64,000 bases of DNA from Rhodospirillaceae bacterium (GTDB lineage: Bacteria; Pseudomonadota; Alphaproteobacteria; UBA8366): NCBI GenBank assembly GCA_002724395.1, contig PBOR01000063.1:49939-113938 (forward strand), in the 5' to 3' direction. Positions 51,973 through 61,974 of the stretch are shown piece after piece. The translations under genes and the position numbers were made by a program. Within the stretch, counting starts at the first letter, position 1. Every line of letters begins with the position of its first letter. The notes beneath the pieces are model-generated. The model had not been told where the DNA came from, searched no databases, and worked only from the letters and a program-made list of their open reading frames with translations.

Positions 51973-52775
51973 GCGGCGACCCGCCGCTCTCGTTTCAACA
52001 GCTCGCTTGCTAGATGCATATAGGCCCGGCTACCGGCACAATGATGATCATAAAGTAATACCGGCTTACCAAATGATGGCGCCTCAGAAATTCGCACGTT
52101 GCGTGGAATAATCGTTTCGTAAACCTTATCGCCAAAATGCTGGCGTACATCGGCCGCAACCATTTCAGATAAATTATTTCGACTATCAAACATCGTGAGC
52201 ACCACACCCTGGATTTCTAAATTCGGATTAAAGGCTCGCCTGACACGTTCAATCGTATTCATTAGATGACTTAACCCTTCAAGGGCATAAAATTCGACTT
52301 GTAGCGGCACTAAAACAGCGTGGGCCGCGGTCAGCGCATTCAGGGTCAATAAATTCAAGGATGGAGGGCAATCGATTAATATATAATCAAAGTCTTTAAT
52401 ACTGAGAGCGCCAAGCCCAGCCTCCAAACGAAATTCACGATTAGCTACCGTTACTAATTCAATTTCTGCTCCAGCCAAATGCACAGAAGCCGGCACAATG
52501 GATAAAAACGGAATATCTGTCGGCAAAATAGCGGACTTAACACTCGCACCGTCAACAAGCACATCATAAGATGATGTTTTGATTTTTGAACGATCTATTC
52601 CCAAACCTGTGGTCGCATTTCCCTGAGGATCAAAATCCACGATTAAGACCTTTTTCCGGACCGCTACCAACGCTGTCGCTAAATTTACCGCGGTAGTTGT
52701 TTTGCCAACACCACCCTTTTGGTTGGCGACTGCCAATATTCTGGGGCGTGCCGCCCCCTTAGTCTGATAGTTCAT
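51969..52775 (-). CDS. parA: Chromosome-partitioning ATPase ParA
   Basis: 268 residues from ATG 52775, which has GGAGG 9 nt upstream; a TTG 21 nt earlier is unlikely. Deviant Walker A in VANQKGGVGKTTTAVNLATA, VLIVDFDPQGNATTG (Walker A'), DYILIDCPPSLNLLTLNAL (Walker B), and the DNA-binding C-terminus. It forms the gradient on the nucleoid that moves ParB-parS complexes. The start overlaps the end of rsmG by 17 nt, giving rsmG-parA-parB. Confidence 0.97.
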   Translation of the reverse strand: MNYQTKGAARPRILAVANQKGGVGKTTTAVNLATALVAVRKKVLIVDFDPQGNATTGLGIDRSKIKTSSYDVLVDGASVKSAILPTDIPFLSIVPASVHLAGAEIELVTVANREFRLEAGLGALSIKDFDYILIDCPPSLNLLTLNALTAAHAVLVPLQVEFYALEGLSHLMNTIERVRRAFNPNLEIQGVVLTMFDSRNNLSEMVAADVRQHFGDKVYETIIPRNVRISEAPSFGKPVLLYDHHCAGSRAYMHLASELLKRERRVAA

Positions 52776-53406
52776 AGTTTGCTGCCTCCAGAACAAGGAT
52801 TTTGCCTCTTGGATCGCTTAGGCTTTGTCGGATACGGGCAGTCACCTTCCAGTCCGAAGGCAACGCTTCTATTTCCTTATCAATACCTTCTGCTTTAGGA
52901 AATATACATAGTTTTTTCTCATTTAACACTGGTTTAATTATATTTAATAACGGCTCAATAGCTGACAGCGCGCGGGCGGTAATTACCTCCGCATGCTGGA
53001 CTGTGTCTATTACATCTTCAATACGATGAGCGTGCACCGTAATTTTGCAATTCAGTACGCGCGCAGCCTCTCGCAAGAACGCAGCCTTACGTTGGTCCGA
53101 TTCAATTAATTCACAGCCTATTTCCGGCCTAAGTATAGCGAGGATCAATCCAGGCAACCCTGCGCCACTGCCGAGGTCAATGAGGTGCCTCGTGGTCCGT
53201 GGAATAAGCGGTGAGAGCTGAGCACAATCGAGAATATGTCGGCGCCACGGATCAACTAAACTACGCTTGCTTACGAGATTAATAGCACCATTCCACTTTT
53301 TAAGAAGCTTCAAATATAGCTCAAATTTTTGAATTGTTTCACGTGAAACAACTATTTCGGCCTTTAATTGATCAGCCGTTAGGGGATCAGAGGCTTCTGC
53401 TAGCAT
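52759..53406 (-). CDS. rsmG: 16S rRNA (guanine-527-N7)-methyltransferase
   Basis: 215 residues (GidB). [43 protein letters not shown]-binding [18 protein letters not shown] (about 89-106), [19 protein letters not shown], and [14 protein letters not shown]. It methylates G527 in the 530 loop of 16S rRNA. The first ATG 53406 overlaps the end of mnmG by 20 nt. A perfect parS site is embedded in its codons 19-24 region. Confidence 0.95.
   Translation of the reverse strand: MLAEASDPLTADQLKAEIVVSRETIQKFELYLKLLKKWNGAINLVSKRSLVDPWRRHILDCAQLSPLIPRTTRHLIDLGSGAGLPGLILAILRPEIGCELIESDQRKAAFLREAARVLNCKITVHAHRIEDVIDTVQHAEVITARALSAIEPLLNIIKPVLNEKKLCIFPKAEGIDKEIEALPSDWKVTARIRQSLSDPRGKILVLEAANYELSD
53335..53350. 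promoter_or_regulatory. parS site, perfect 16-bp consensus
   Basis: TGTTTCACGTGAAACA, the universal bacterial parS palindrome without mismatch, lies inside the 5' part of rsmG. It is the ParB nucleation site next to parAB and about 8.8 kb from the putative origin. Confidence 0.95.
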
Positions 53407-55264
53407 CAGACCGTTTCACATGGCGAAGCAACGCGATTATTGCCGCCGGCGTCACCCCAGAGATGCGCGCCGCAGACCCAAGCGTAGCGGGGCGTGCATT
53501 TTCTAATTTCTGCCGAACTTCTGTCGATAGACTGCCGACAGCGCCGTAATCCAAATCCATCGGCAGCTTCAGAGCTTCATCTTTCTTATAAGCCGCAATG
53601 TCAGCATCCTGGCGTTTTAGGTAATGCCGATACTGAGCATCGATTTCAAGCTGCTCGGCAATCACCGAACTAATGGAGCCCAGGGAGGGCCTAATCTGAG
53701 ACAGGGCAGACACCGTAATGCCGGGCAGAGATAGCAGATCTGCAACAGTACGCCGGGCGCCATCGCTTGGCACCTCAAAACCAATTCGCGCCAGTTCGGT
53801 TGGATTAACGCTCAAATCTCCGACCATGATCCGCGCCGCTTCGAGCGCAGAATCTTTAAAGCGCCACGCTTTAAGCCTTTCCGACGATAGACAGCCTAGA
53901 CTTTCGCCTAAGGGAGATAAGCGTTGGTCTGCATTATCGGAGCGCAACCTTAGGCGGTATTCCGCACGCGAGGTAAACATGCGATAGGGCTCTGACGTAC
54001 CTTTGGTAACCAAGTCGTCAATCATAACGCCAATATAGGCCTCACTCCGATCAAGGATAACCGGCTCTTGACCTTGCGCTGAACGCGCAGCGTTTATGCC
54101 GGCCATGAGGCCTTGGCCTGCAGCCTCTTCATACCCGGTTGTACCATTAATTTGACCGGCAAAATAAAGACCGCTTATGCGTTTGGTTTCCAGCGAATGC
54201 TTGAGCTCCCGCGGATCAACGAAATCATATTCGATCGCATAACCCGGTCGGATCATCTCCGCCACCTCCAGCCCAGGTATTGTTTTTAGAAACGCTCGCT
54301 AAATGTCTTCGGGCAAAGACGTTGAAATACCATTTGGATAGACTGTGTCATCATCAAGCCCCTCCGGCTCAAGGAATAACTGGTGGCGCGCCTTATCTGC
54401 AAAACGCACCACTTTGTCTTCAATAGACGGGCAATACCGAGGGCCCAAGGACGCGATCTGACCAGAGTAAATCGGCGCCTTATCAATATTTTCCCTTATT
54501 ATATTGTGGCCATCTTCCCTCGTATAAGTAATGTAGCAATCAATTTGCGGCGTGGTAATTTTATTGGTCATAAAAGAAAAAGGAACGGGCGGATTATCGC
54601 CCGATTGCACATCCAGGCTTGCCCAATCGATTGTCCTACCATCGAGACGCGGCGGCGTCCCCGTTTTAAGGCGACCAAGCCGAAATTCATATTCAGCGAG
54701 GACCTTTGACAAACCATAGGCTGCATCCTCACCGACCCGACCCGCGGGCGTTTGGGATTTGCCAATATGAATAATCCCCTGCAAAAACGTTCCGGTCGTC
54801 AATATTACAGACTTCGCCGATAATAAAACGCCCCCACTGGTTACAACGCCAACAGCTCGGCCATTGCCATCAATTTTCAGCCCCTCAACGGCAGCTTCAT
54901 AAACCTCCAGACCCGTTTGGGCACTCAGAGCATCTTGCATTGCTTTGCGGTATAATTTGCGATCGGCTTGAGCGCGCGGGCCTCGCACTGCCGGCCCCTT
55001 GCTCTGGTTGAGAATTCGAAACTGAATGCCAGCCGCGTCTGCAACTCGCGCCATTAAGCCGTCTAGGGCATCGATCTCGCGCACTAAATGCCCCTTGGCC
55101 AACCCACCAATAGCTGGATTACAGGACATTTCGCCAATTGTGCCCAGCCGATGTGTCACCAAGAGGGTGGAACCGCCACAGCGTGCAGAAGCAGCGGCAG
55201 CCTCACACCCTGCATGGCCACCACCAATAACAACGACATCCCAGCGATTTTTGTCCAATTCCAT
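53387..55264 (-). pseudogene. mnmG: MnmG (GidA) tRNA uridine-modification enzyme, interrupted by an in-frame TAG
   Basis: Two parts in the same frame, split only by TAG at 54301-54299. Part one (321 residues from ATG 55264) has the FAD motif [20 protein letters not shown] and ends STSLPEDI. Part two resumes [10 protein letters not shown], then [19 protein letters not shown] and a normal C-terminus. Relatives have Gln (CAG) where TAG stands, so one C-to-T change explains it. With MnmE, MnmG makes the cmnm5 group on U34 of tRNAs. It could be a sequence error, a true null allele, or read through at low level; an internal GTG at 54265 could only start an inactive fragment. Confidence 0.88.
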
Positions 55265-55356
55265 AGAAAGGAATTTAGGCCCTTCCCGACGCAAGGCCAA
55301 GGAGTCAATTCGATTTATTTTAACCTGTAACTACGATTGCAGGTTCTGGTTGGCAT

Positions 55357-55372
55357 TGTTCCACGTGAAACA
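55357..55372. promoter_or_regulatory. parS site, one mismatch
   Basis: TGTTCCACGTGAAACA differs from the consensus by one base (T to C at position 5). It lies in the 172-bp gap between mnmE and mnmG, 2 kb from the perfect site. Clusters of parS within a few kb are usual near parAB. Confidence 0.85.
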
Positions 55373-55436
55373 ACTGGACTTTCAAATACAATCAGCCCCT
55401 AATAAAATAGGTTTAAAAAAAATTAGAGTTTTATTT

Positions 55437-56774
55437 TCAGATACAGAAATCCAGAAAAATAATATCCAACAGATCTTCGATGTCGACCGAGCCAGTCAAG
55501 ACGCCCAAAAACCTAACCGCTATTCTTAGATCTTCCGCGCATAATTCCGAATTCTCTTGAGACCTTGCGCGCTTTAGAGCCTCCAGACATTTACCAAGTG
55601 CCGTCCGGTGCCTATGACGTGTAATGGTTGGCGAGCTCCCGGTGTTTAGGCGCTTTCCAACCTCCTTAATTAGACATTGGACCAATTTTTCGAGGCCAAC
55701 TTCGCGAGTGACAGAGACTGGATATAAATTCTGCTCAAAATCCCGATACTCCGAAGTGATTTTATCCGTCTCAGGCTCAAGAAGATCAATTTTGTTCAAA
55801 ACAAGTATTGTTTCTCTATCGACAATATCGATATCATGAATTGGCGTCGAAGTCTGATCGGCGGCAGCTACAACAATTTTTAAGTCCGATTCTGCCGCTC
55901 TTTGAAAAGTTCTTTCGATTCCTATTGATTCGACGTCCGATTGTGCATCGCGAATGCCCGCAGTATCCGCCAAAACAACGGGAAAACCACCCAGATCCAG
56001 ATGTACTTCTATCACATCTCTTGTCGTGCCGGCTGTCTCGGATACTATGGCTGCGTCTCGACGCGCTAACCAGTTTAACAAACTGGATTTTCCCACGTTT
56101 GGAGGGCCAAATATAGCAATCTTCAAGCCATCCCTTAGTCTTTCTCCCCTATGCCCGTCTTCCAAATGGTTTTCAATCTCTTTAATAAGAGTTTTAACCG
56201 TAGGCCCTATTGCCGCTTCCACTCCCTCGGGTAGGTCTTCCTCAGGAAAATCAATTGCCGCCTCTAAATGAGCAAGGCAAGGCAAAAGTTTGTCCCGCCA
56301 GGAATTGTATAAATCTCCGAGTACACCGCGGGACTGCAGCAATGCTTGGCGCCTCTGCGCATCCGTTTCGGCATCTATCAGATCGATCAGCCCTTCAGCT
56401 TCCGTGAAATCGATCTTGCCGGCAAGTACCGCGCGTCGAGTAAATTCTCCCGGCTCGGCCATTCGAAGGCCATCAAAGCGGTTTAAAATTTCAAAAATCC
56501 GTTGGCGAACCGCAGTGCCGCCATGAAGGTGAAGTTCCACTACATCATCACCCGTATAGCTGCGCGGCGCGGGAAACCAAAGAGCGAGACCATCATCAAT
56601 TTGTTCACCACTTGTGGGATCGACCACGCTGCAGCGGGACGCCAGGCGAGGCTTTGGTAAATTGCGCCCGGTGATTGTAGCCAATACTTTGCTGCTTTGC
56701 GGTCCGGACAAGCGATACACCGCAATGCCGGCCCGTCCGGGAGCACTAGCCAATGCGTAAATTGTTTCACTCAT
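55437..56774 (-). CDS. mnmE: tRNA modification GTPase MnmE, C-terminal GK missing
   Basis: 445 residues. The N-terminal tetrahydrofolate-binding domain (IYALASAPGRAGIAVYRLSG) is followed by the helical domain with an inserted G domain: G1 GPPNVGKSSLLN (about 224-235), G2/switch SETAGTTRDVIE, G3 DTAGIRDA, G4 LNKIDLL. Family members end in a C-I-G-K motif whose Cys is needed for tRNA modification. Here the end is FCI followed by TGA-AAA-TAA, so GGA (Gly) has become TGA and the final Gly-Lys is lost. The catalytic-type Cys remains. Its partner mnmG also carries a nonsense codon. Confidence 0.94.
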   Translation of the reverse strand: MSETIYALASAPGRAGIAVYRLSGPQSSKVLATITGRNLPKPRLASRCSVVDPTSGEQIDDGLALWFPAPRSYTGDDVVELHLHGGTAVRQRIFEILNRFDGLRMAEPGEFTRRAVLAGKIDFTEAEGLIDLIDAETDAQRRQALLQSRGVLGDLYNSWRDKLLPCLAHLEAAIDFPEEDLPEGVEAAIGPTVKTLIKEIENHLEDGHRGERLRDGLKIAIFGPPNVGKSSLLNWLARRDAAIVSETAGTTRDVIEVHLDLGGFPVVLADTAGIRDAQSDVESIGIERTFQRAAESDLKIVVAAADQTSTPIHDIDIVDRETILVLNKIDLLEPETDKITSEYRDFEQNLYPVSVTREVGLEKLVQCLIKEVGKRLNTGSSPTITRHRHRTALGKCLEALKRARSQENSELCAEDLRIAVRFLGVLTGSVDIEDLLDIIFLDFCI

Positions 56775-57004
56775 GCGCGGTTTTAACCTAAAGGAACGTG
56801 CATATGTAGCAGATAAATTCGTTTAATTTCTCTGCCCTTTTTATATTTCCGTAAAATGCTGCGTAAACCTATGACCTCCGCTCCTATCATCGACCCTGCC
56901 AAAATAAAAGAAGACCTTTTTTCAAACCAAGCGTGACATCAAGTAACCGAGAACATATGTTTTAAGCTACTAATACCAACAAAAAAGGAAAGAGGGAGGA
57001 CAGC

Positions 57005-57697
57005 ATGCCCGATATCACCATCAACGGCCCAGACGGGGATTTCTCAGGATATCTCGCAACACCTGCCAACGGATCTGGAGGTGGAGTATTAGTCATTCAG
57101 GAAATATTCGGCGTCAACAAAGACATGCGTTCGCATTGTGACCACTTGGCCGCGGCCGGGTATTTTGCTTTGTGTCCCGATATTTTTTGGCGACAAGAAC
57201 CAGGCATCCAATTAACCGACCAAAGCGAAGAAGAATGGGCCCGCGCTTTTGAACTATATCAAGGTTTTGATTTAGAAAAGGGTGTGGGTGATCTAAAAAT
57301 ATCTCTCGCACTCCTAAAAACAATCGATGGTTGTAATGGCAAGGCTGGCACGGTGGGCTTTTGCCTCGGCGGCCTATTAGCATATTTAGTGGCAGCTCAG
57401 TCTGATGCGGACTGCAGTGTAAGCTATTATGGCGTTGGCATTGACGAGCAATTATCGGCTGCCAGCACCATCAATAGCCCAACCCTCTTGCATATTGCCG
57501 AAGAAGATGGGTTTGTCTCAAAAGAAGCACAGGCAAAAATAAACGAAAAATTGTCCAATCATAGCTCCATCGAAATTCATAATTATCCCAACGTTGATCA
57601 CGCTTTCGCTCGCCATAACGGCCTGAATTTCGATTCAACCGCAGCCGCCCTAGCGGAAGAACGGACGATGGCCTGCTTTGCAGCAAACCTATCCTGA
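57005..57697 (+). CDS. Dienelactone hydrolase family protein
   Basis: A 230-residue alpha/beta hydrolase with DLH features: GVLVIQEIFGVNKDMRSHCD (about 28-47, conserved Glu), the nucleophile elbow GTVGFCLGGLLAYLVA (Cys, about 117-132), an acid in ILHIAEEDGFVS (as LLHIAEEDGFVS) and the His in NVDHAFAR. This Cys-type DLH hydrolyses cyclic ester intermediates of aromatic breakdown or other carboxyl esters; the substrate is unknown. It and the next gene sit on the opposite strand within the mnmE-rho block, 230 nt divergent from mnmE. Confidence 0.9.
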   Translation: MPDITINGPDGDFSGYLATPANGSGGGVLVIQEIFGVNKDMRSHCDHLAAAGYFALCPDIFWRQEPGIQLTDQSEEEWARAFELYQGFDLEKGVGDLKISLALLKTIDGCNGKAGTVGFCLGGLLAYLVAAQSDADCSVSYYGVGIDEQLSAASTINSPTLLHIAEEDGFVSKEAQAKINEKLSNHSSIEIHNYPNVDHAFARHNGLNFDSTAAALAEERTMACFAANLS

Positions 57698-57745
57698 CGT
57701 TCAGTCGCACGATTATACATAGCCTTACTAAAACGGAGTTCCATA

Positions 57746-58717
57746 ATGCCATATGCAGTGCAAATTAATGAGACCGGTGATCCTGATGTTATGCACGTTA
57801 TCGATACGGAGTTACGGGAGCCCGGAGCCGGCGAGGTCCGTATTAATCAAACTGCAGTAGGTCTAAATTTCATCGATACATACCATCGGACTGGCCTTTA
57901 CCAAGTCCCAACACCAGCCATACTAGGGATGGAAGCTGCGGGAACCATTGATGCGGTAGGAGAAAAAGTGACTGGTTTCGCCTGTGGTGACCGCGTCGCA
58001 TATGCCGGCGGTGGCCTTGGGGCATATACCGACAGCCGAATCATCAACGCAGCCAGCATTGTAAAAATACCGGATACTTTAGGCGACAACGAAGCAGCAG
58101 CACTCATGCTTAAAGGGTTTACCGCAACTTATTTGCTCCATAGAACGTTTCCAGTCAAAAAAGGCACCACGGTCTTGTTCCATGCAATTGCAGGCGGCGT
58201 CGGCTTAATCGCGTGTCAAATATTAAAACAGATGGGTGCAACAGTAATTGGCACTGTTGGAGATGAAGCCAAAGCGGAATTAGCAAAGGAACATGGATGT
58301 GATCATCCGATCATCTACACCCAAGAGAATTTCAACGATCACGTTGCTGAGATAACCAACGGCGAAGGCGTACCGGTTGTATTTGATTCGGTTGGGGCGT
58401 CCACCTTCGAAGACTCGCTGGAATGCCTATCCCCATTTGGTATTTTGGTCTCTTTTGGTAATGCATCTGGACCTGTACCTCCCTTTGATCCAGGTATTTT
58501 GTCCCAGAAGGGCTCTCTCTATTTCACTAGGCCTACATTGATGAGCCATATATCTAATCCAGAGCAAATCGCAGAGCTAGCAAAATGGTTGTTTCGCCAT
58601 AAAGAGAAGGGTCTAAAAATCAACGTTAACCAGACCTTTTCCCTAAAAGAAGCGTCAAAGGCCCATGAGGCACTAGAAGGACGAAAAACCTCTGGCTCCA
58701 CTGTGTTAATCCCCTAG
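57746..58717 (+). CDS. NADPH:quinone oxidoreductase-like (zinc-independent MDR family)
   Basis: 323 residues: VGLNFIDTYHRTGLYQVPTP (about 38-57), ILGMEAAGTIDAVGEKVTGF, GDRVAYAGGGLGAY, ADEAAALMLKGFTATYLLHR-like segment (here NEAAALMLKGFTATYLLHR), and the Rossmann AIAGGVGLIACQILKQMGA (NADPH-binding). Zinc ligands of alcohol dehydrogenases are absent, consistent with QOR (crotonase-type quinone or enone reduction). Follows the DLH-like gene after 48 nt, probably as a two-gene operon. Convergent with rho; the 186-nt gap shows no clear intrinsic terminator. Confidence 0.92.
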   Translation: MPYAVQINETGDPDVMHVIDTELREPGAGEVRINQTAVGLNFIDTYHRTGLYQVPTPAILGMEAAGTIDAVGEKVTGFACGDRVAYAGGGLGAYTDSRIINAASIVKIPDTLGDNEAAALMLKGFTATYLLHRTFPVKKGTTVLFHAIAGGVGLIACQILKQMGATVIGTVGDEAKAELAKEHGCDHPIIYTQENFNDHVAEITNGEGVPVVFDSVGASTFEDSLECLSPFGILVSFGNASGPVPPFDPGILSQKGSLYFTRPTLMSHISNPEQIAELAKWLFRHKEKGLKINVNQTFSLKEASKAHEALEGRKTSGSTVLIP

Positions 58718-58903
58718 CAAGCTCAAAAATCATCCCCTGATCTTTAGGCCGGAGTTTTTATATTAGGTTGTATATCCAACTAAGATTTATCGTGAATTAT
58801 GAGGAACGATAGCTGCGGGCCATAAATCTAATATCATACTGCAGATTTACACTCATTTATCTGCATCAGTCGTTTACATCATTTTTTTGGATAGATTGAT
58901 AAA

Positions 58904-60178
58904 TTACTGGTTCATTGAGTCGAAGAAATCAGAATTATTCTTCGAGTGTTTTAGTTTCTCCAGCAAGAATTCCATCGCATCTGTAACGCCCATGGGTAGC
59001 AAAATACGCCGCAGAACCCACATCTTAGATAACGTCGCTTTTTCAACCAGCAGCTCTTCTTTCCGCGTCCCAGATTTCTGGATATCTATAGACGGAAAAA
59101 CGCGTTTGTCAGATAATTTACGATCAAGAACAATCTCAGAATTGCCCGTGCCTTTGAATTCTTCGAAAATAACTTCATCCATGCGGCTACCTGTATCAAT
59201 TAGCGCCGTGGATATTATAGTTAGAGAGCCCCCTTCTTCAATATTTCGTGCTGCGCCAAAAAAACGTTTGGGGCGTTGCAATGCATTTGCATCAACGCCA
59301 CCAGTCAGCACCTTGCCCGAACTTGGCACTACGGTGTTATAAGCCCGCGCCAATCTTGTAATAGAATCGAGCAAGATAACCACGTCACGTTTATGTTCCA
59401 CCAGCCGTTTAGCTTTCTGAATAACCATTTCGGAAACCGCTACATGTCGGGCTGCTGGCTCATCAAAAGTGGAACTTACCACTTCGCCTTTTACCGACCG
59501 AGCCATATCCGTGACCTCCTCAGGACGCTCGTCGATTAGTAGTACAAGTAGATATACTTCGGGGTGGTTTTGGGTGATCGCATGAGCAATATTCTGCATA
59601 ATTACGGTTTTACCCGTTCGCGGTTGAGCTACAATTAAACCACGTTGCCCCTTGCCAATCGGCGCCACCAATTCGATGACCCTGCACGTAAAATCTTTAC
59701 TCTCGCTATTTTCTATTTCGAGATTAATTTTTTCTTCCGGATACAGCGGTGTCAAATTATCAAAATTGATACGGTGGCGTACGGCTTCAGGTTCGTCAAA
59801 ATTCACTTTGCCGACTTTAAGAAGGGCGAAGTACCTCTCGCCATCCTTTGGGGCACGTATTTGTCCCTCCACCGAATCTCCCGTGCGCAATCCAAATCGT
59901 TTTACCTGACTTGGGCTTACATAGATATCGTCCGGCCCAGGTAAATAATTTGATTCGGGCGAACGAAGAAATCCAAACCCATCCTGAAGCACCTCGAGAA
60001 CACCATCACCAACAATCGGCACGTCATCAGCAGCCATTTGTTTTAGAATGCCGAACATCATATCTTGCTTTCGCAAGTTACTAGCATTCTCCACTTCTAA
60101 TTGTTCTGCCAGAGATAAGAGATCGGCTGGTGCTTTTTGCTTCAATTCATGAAGACTTACTTCTTCAAATTTCATCAT
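58904..60178 (-). CDS. rho: Transcription termination factor Rho
   Basis: 424 residues. The N-terminal Rho-N helix bundle ([20 protein letters not shown]) and cold-shock-like RNA-binding domain ([20 protein letters not shown]) precede the ATPase: Walker [21 protein letters not shown], the [10 protein letters not shown] motif ([20 protein letters not shown]), Q/R loops ([20 protein letters not shown]) and [20 protein letters not shown]. It releases transcripts genome-wide. The 210-nt gap to hemJ is AT-rich and probably holds the rho promoter/leader, but I see no specific element. Confidence 0.98.
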   Translation of the reverse strand: MMKFEEVSLHELKQKAPADLLSLAEQLEVENASNLRKQDMMFGILKQMAADDVPIVGDGVLEVLQDGFGFLRSPESNYLPGPDDIYVSPSQVKRFGLRTGDSVEGQIRAPKDGERYFALLKVGKVNFDEPEAVRHRINFDNLTPLYPEEKINLEIENSESKDFTCRVIELVAPIGKGQRGLIVAQPRTGKTVIMQNIAHAITQNHPEVYLLVLLIDERPEEVTDMARSVKGEVVSSTFDEPAARHVAVSEMVIQKAKRLVEHKRDVVILLDSITRLARAYNTVVPSSGKVLTGGVDANALQRPKRFFGAARNIEEGGSLTIISTALIDTGSRMDEVIFEEFKGTGNSEIVLDRKLSDKRVFPSIDIQKSGTRKEELLVEKATLSKMWVLRRILLPMGVTDAMEFLLEKLKHSKNNSDFFDSMNQ

Positions 60179-60388
60179 TTATAGCTCAATTTTATTTGAT
60201 TGCGCCGTCGGCACCCCAATTTGGGTACAGCCACTTAAAGAGAAAGACTTTAAAAATTCTTAATTATCGCCGCGAATAGGAATTGGCAGAGAGCCAGTGG
60301 AATAGCGATTGAAAGAAAGAAGTAACCTTAATATGTCCAAATTTATACCCCAATTCAACATTGGGACAAGTGAAATTCACATCATAAT

Positions 60389-60808
60389 TTAAAACGGTCG
60401 AACAACGACTAAAATAACAATGCCTATCATTAATACGGTCGGCACTTCATTTAGTAATCGATAAAATTTAGCCGGCCTCGTGTTTTCATCTCGTTCGAAA
60501 ACCAAACGGTAATGCCCCAGCAAAAAATGTACCCCTGTTAAGACTGCAACCAACAACAACTTTAAAAACATCCACCCCTCACCCACAAACCCACCTTTTA
60601 CTATCAGAGCGCACCCAAAACCCCACGATAATATCAGAGCTGGTGTCATTATTGCTCTGTAAAGACGGCGCTCCATAATCTTAAATGTCTCAGATTGAAT
60701 AGAACTAACTGCAGATTCACAATGATACACATAAAGACGGGGCAGGTAGAGAAGACCAGCCATCCAAGCAATCACACTGATAATATGTAGTGCTTTAATC
60801 CAAAGCAT
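60389..60808 (-). CDS. hemJ: Protoporphyrinogen oxidase HemJ
   Basis: 139 residues from ATG 60808 (a TTG 12 nt upstream gives a longer but less typical start). Four hydrophobic helices: LWIKALHIISVIAWMAGLLY (about 2-21, conserved His), then YRAIMTPALILSWGFGCAL, KLLLVAVLTGVHFLLGHY and VPTVLMIGIVILVVV. This matches HemJ, the membrane enzyme that oxidises protoporphyrinogen IX in most Alphaproteobacteria. It neighbours hemE, the earlier heme-pathway enzyme, with a 95-nt gap. Confidence 0.92.
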   Translation of the reverse strand: MLWIKALHIISVIAWMAGLLYLPRLYVYHCESAVSSIQSETFKIMERRLYRAIMTPALILSWGFGCALIVKGGFVGEGWMFLKLLLVAVLTGVHFLLGHYRLVFERDENTRPAKFYRLLNEVPTVLMIGIVILVVVRPF

Positions 60809-60903
60809 TTTGAAAACCAAACAACTCTAAACGCTTATAAAAATCCGGCACACCGGTATTCATGAAAATCTACTGTCATGGTGTTACACGTAGGCGAAAA
60901 CGA

Positions 60904-61974
60904 TCAATTCACCTCAAAATCACGCACTGCTTTTACCAAAAACTCTACAGTTTTGGGATCCGTCTCTTTAATCACACCATGACCTAGATTAAAGATGTAC
61001 GGATTTCCGCCAAAATGAGACAAAGTATCAAGTGTTTTTCTATACAACGTTTCAATATCGGAAAGAAGATAAATTGGATCTAGATTGCCTTGAACAGGCA
61101 CTACTCTTTGGATGTTTTCCGCAGCCCATTTGCAAGAAACATACTGGTCTAGGCCAACGCCTTGTACTTCCAGTTGATTGATATACGATAATAATTTCGT
61201 GCCGGCGCCACGCGGAAATCCAATTATAGGTATTTGTGAAAAATGGTTACGGACTTGGGCGACGACTTTCTTTGTAGGCTCAACGATCCATTTTTCAAAG
61301 CCCTCTTCATCCAAAATACCAGAATGGGAATCAAATATTTGTACAGCTTCAACGCCTGCTTCTATTTGACCAATAAGATGAAGACTGGTTGCTTCTACGA
61401 GAACAGCCATAAATTTTTCAAAAGATGTTGGGTCTGTAACAGCCCAATGGCGTATTTTCTCAAAACTGCGACTTGTTCCACCTTCAATCATATATGTCGC
61501 AACAGTCCATGGCCCGCCAGCAAACCCAATCAACGTGCAGCCAGCAGGCAAACCTTCGCGGATAATCCTTATTGCGTCATACACAGTTTTGAGTTTGTAA
61601 TTTTCATTATCATATAAATTATCCAACGCTGCTGGATTTAGGGGATCTCTCGGGGAAACTGGTATTAATCGGGGCCCGACGCCTTCCTCAAACCAAACTT
61701 TTTGGCCAAGCGCATCCGGCAACACGAGTATATCCGAAAATAAAATAGCAGCATCAAATCCAAACCGCCTAATTGGCTGCAACGTAATTTCAGCAGCTAA
61801 TTCCGGTGAATAGCATAAATCAAGAAAGGACCTTCTTTGTTTCCTAATCTCACGATATTCAGGTAGATACCTGCCAGCTTGCCGCATTAACCATATAGGT
61901 ATCGACTTTGGCACTTTTCCTTGAAGCGCAGCAAGAATGGGTTTCCGAGAGAGTAATTTTTGGGTTTCATCCAT
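60904..61974 (-). CDS. hemE: Uroporphyrinogen decarboxylase
   Basis: 356 residues: IWLMRQAGRYLPEYRE (27-42), LQPIRRFGFDAAILFSDILV, GFAGGPWTVATYMIEGG, VQIFDSHSGILDEEGFEKW and the C-terminal IFNLGHGVIKETDPKTVEFL. It decarboxylates uroporphyrinogen III to coproporphyrinogen III. It is transcribed leftward, away from the hemE-ppsR gap that is the presumed origin. Confidence 0.97.
   Translation of the reverse strand: MDETQKLLSRKPILAALQGKVPKSIPIWLMRQAGRYLPEYREIRKQRRSFLDLCYSPELAAEITLQPIRRFGFDAAILFSDILVLPDALGQKVWFEEGVGPRLIPVSPRDPLNPAALDNLYDNENYKLKTVYDAIRIIREGLPAGCTLIGFAGGPWTVATYMIEGGTSRSFEKIRHWAVTDPTSFEKFMAVLVEATSLHLIGQIEAGVEAVQIFDSHSGILDEEGFEKWIVEPTKKVVAQVRNHFSQIPIIGFPRGAGTKLLSYINQLEVQGVGLDQYVSCKWAAENIQRVVPVQGNLDPIYLLSDIETLYRKTLDTLSHFGGNPYIFNLGHGVIKETDPKTVEFLVKAVRDFEVN

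Noticed and set aside
53387..56774. Reassignment of TAG or TGA as a sense codon to explain the mnmG and mnmE stops
   Set aside because: TAG and TGA both terminate many intact genes in the window (TAG at 2413, 8196 and 31009; TGA for gpsA, rsmB and purH neighbours), so a genome-wide recoding is not supported.
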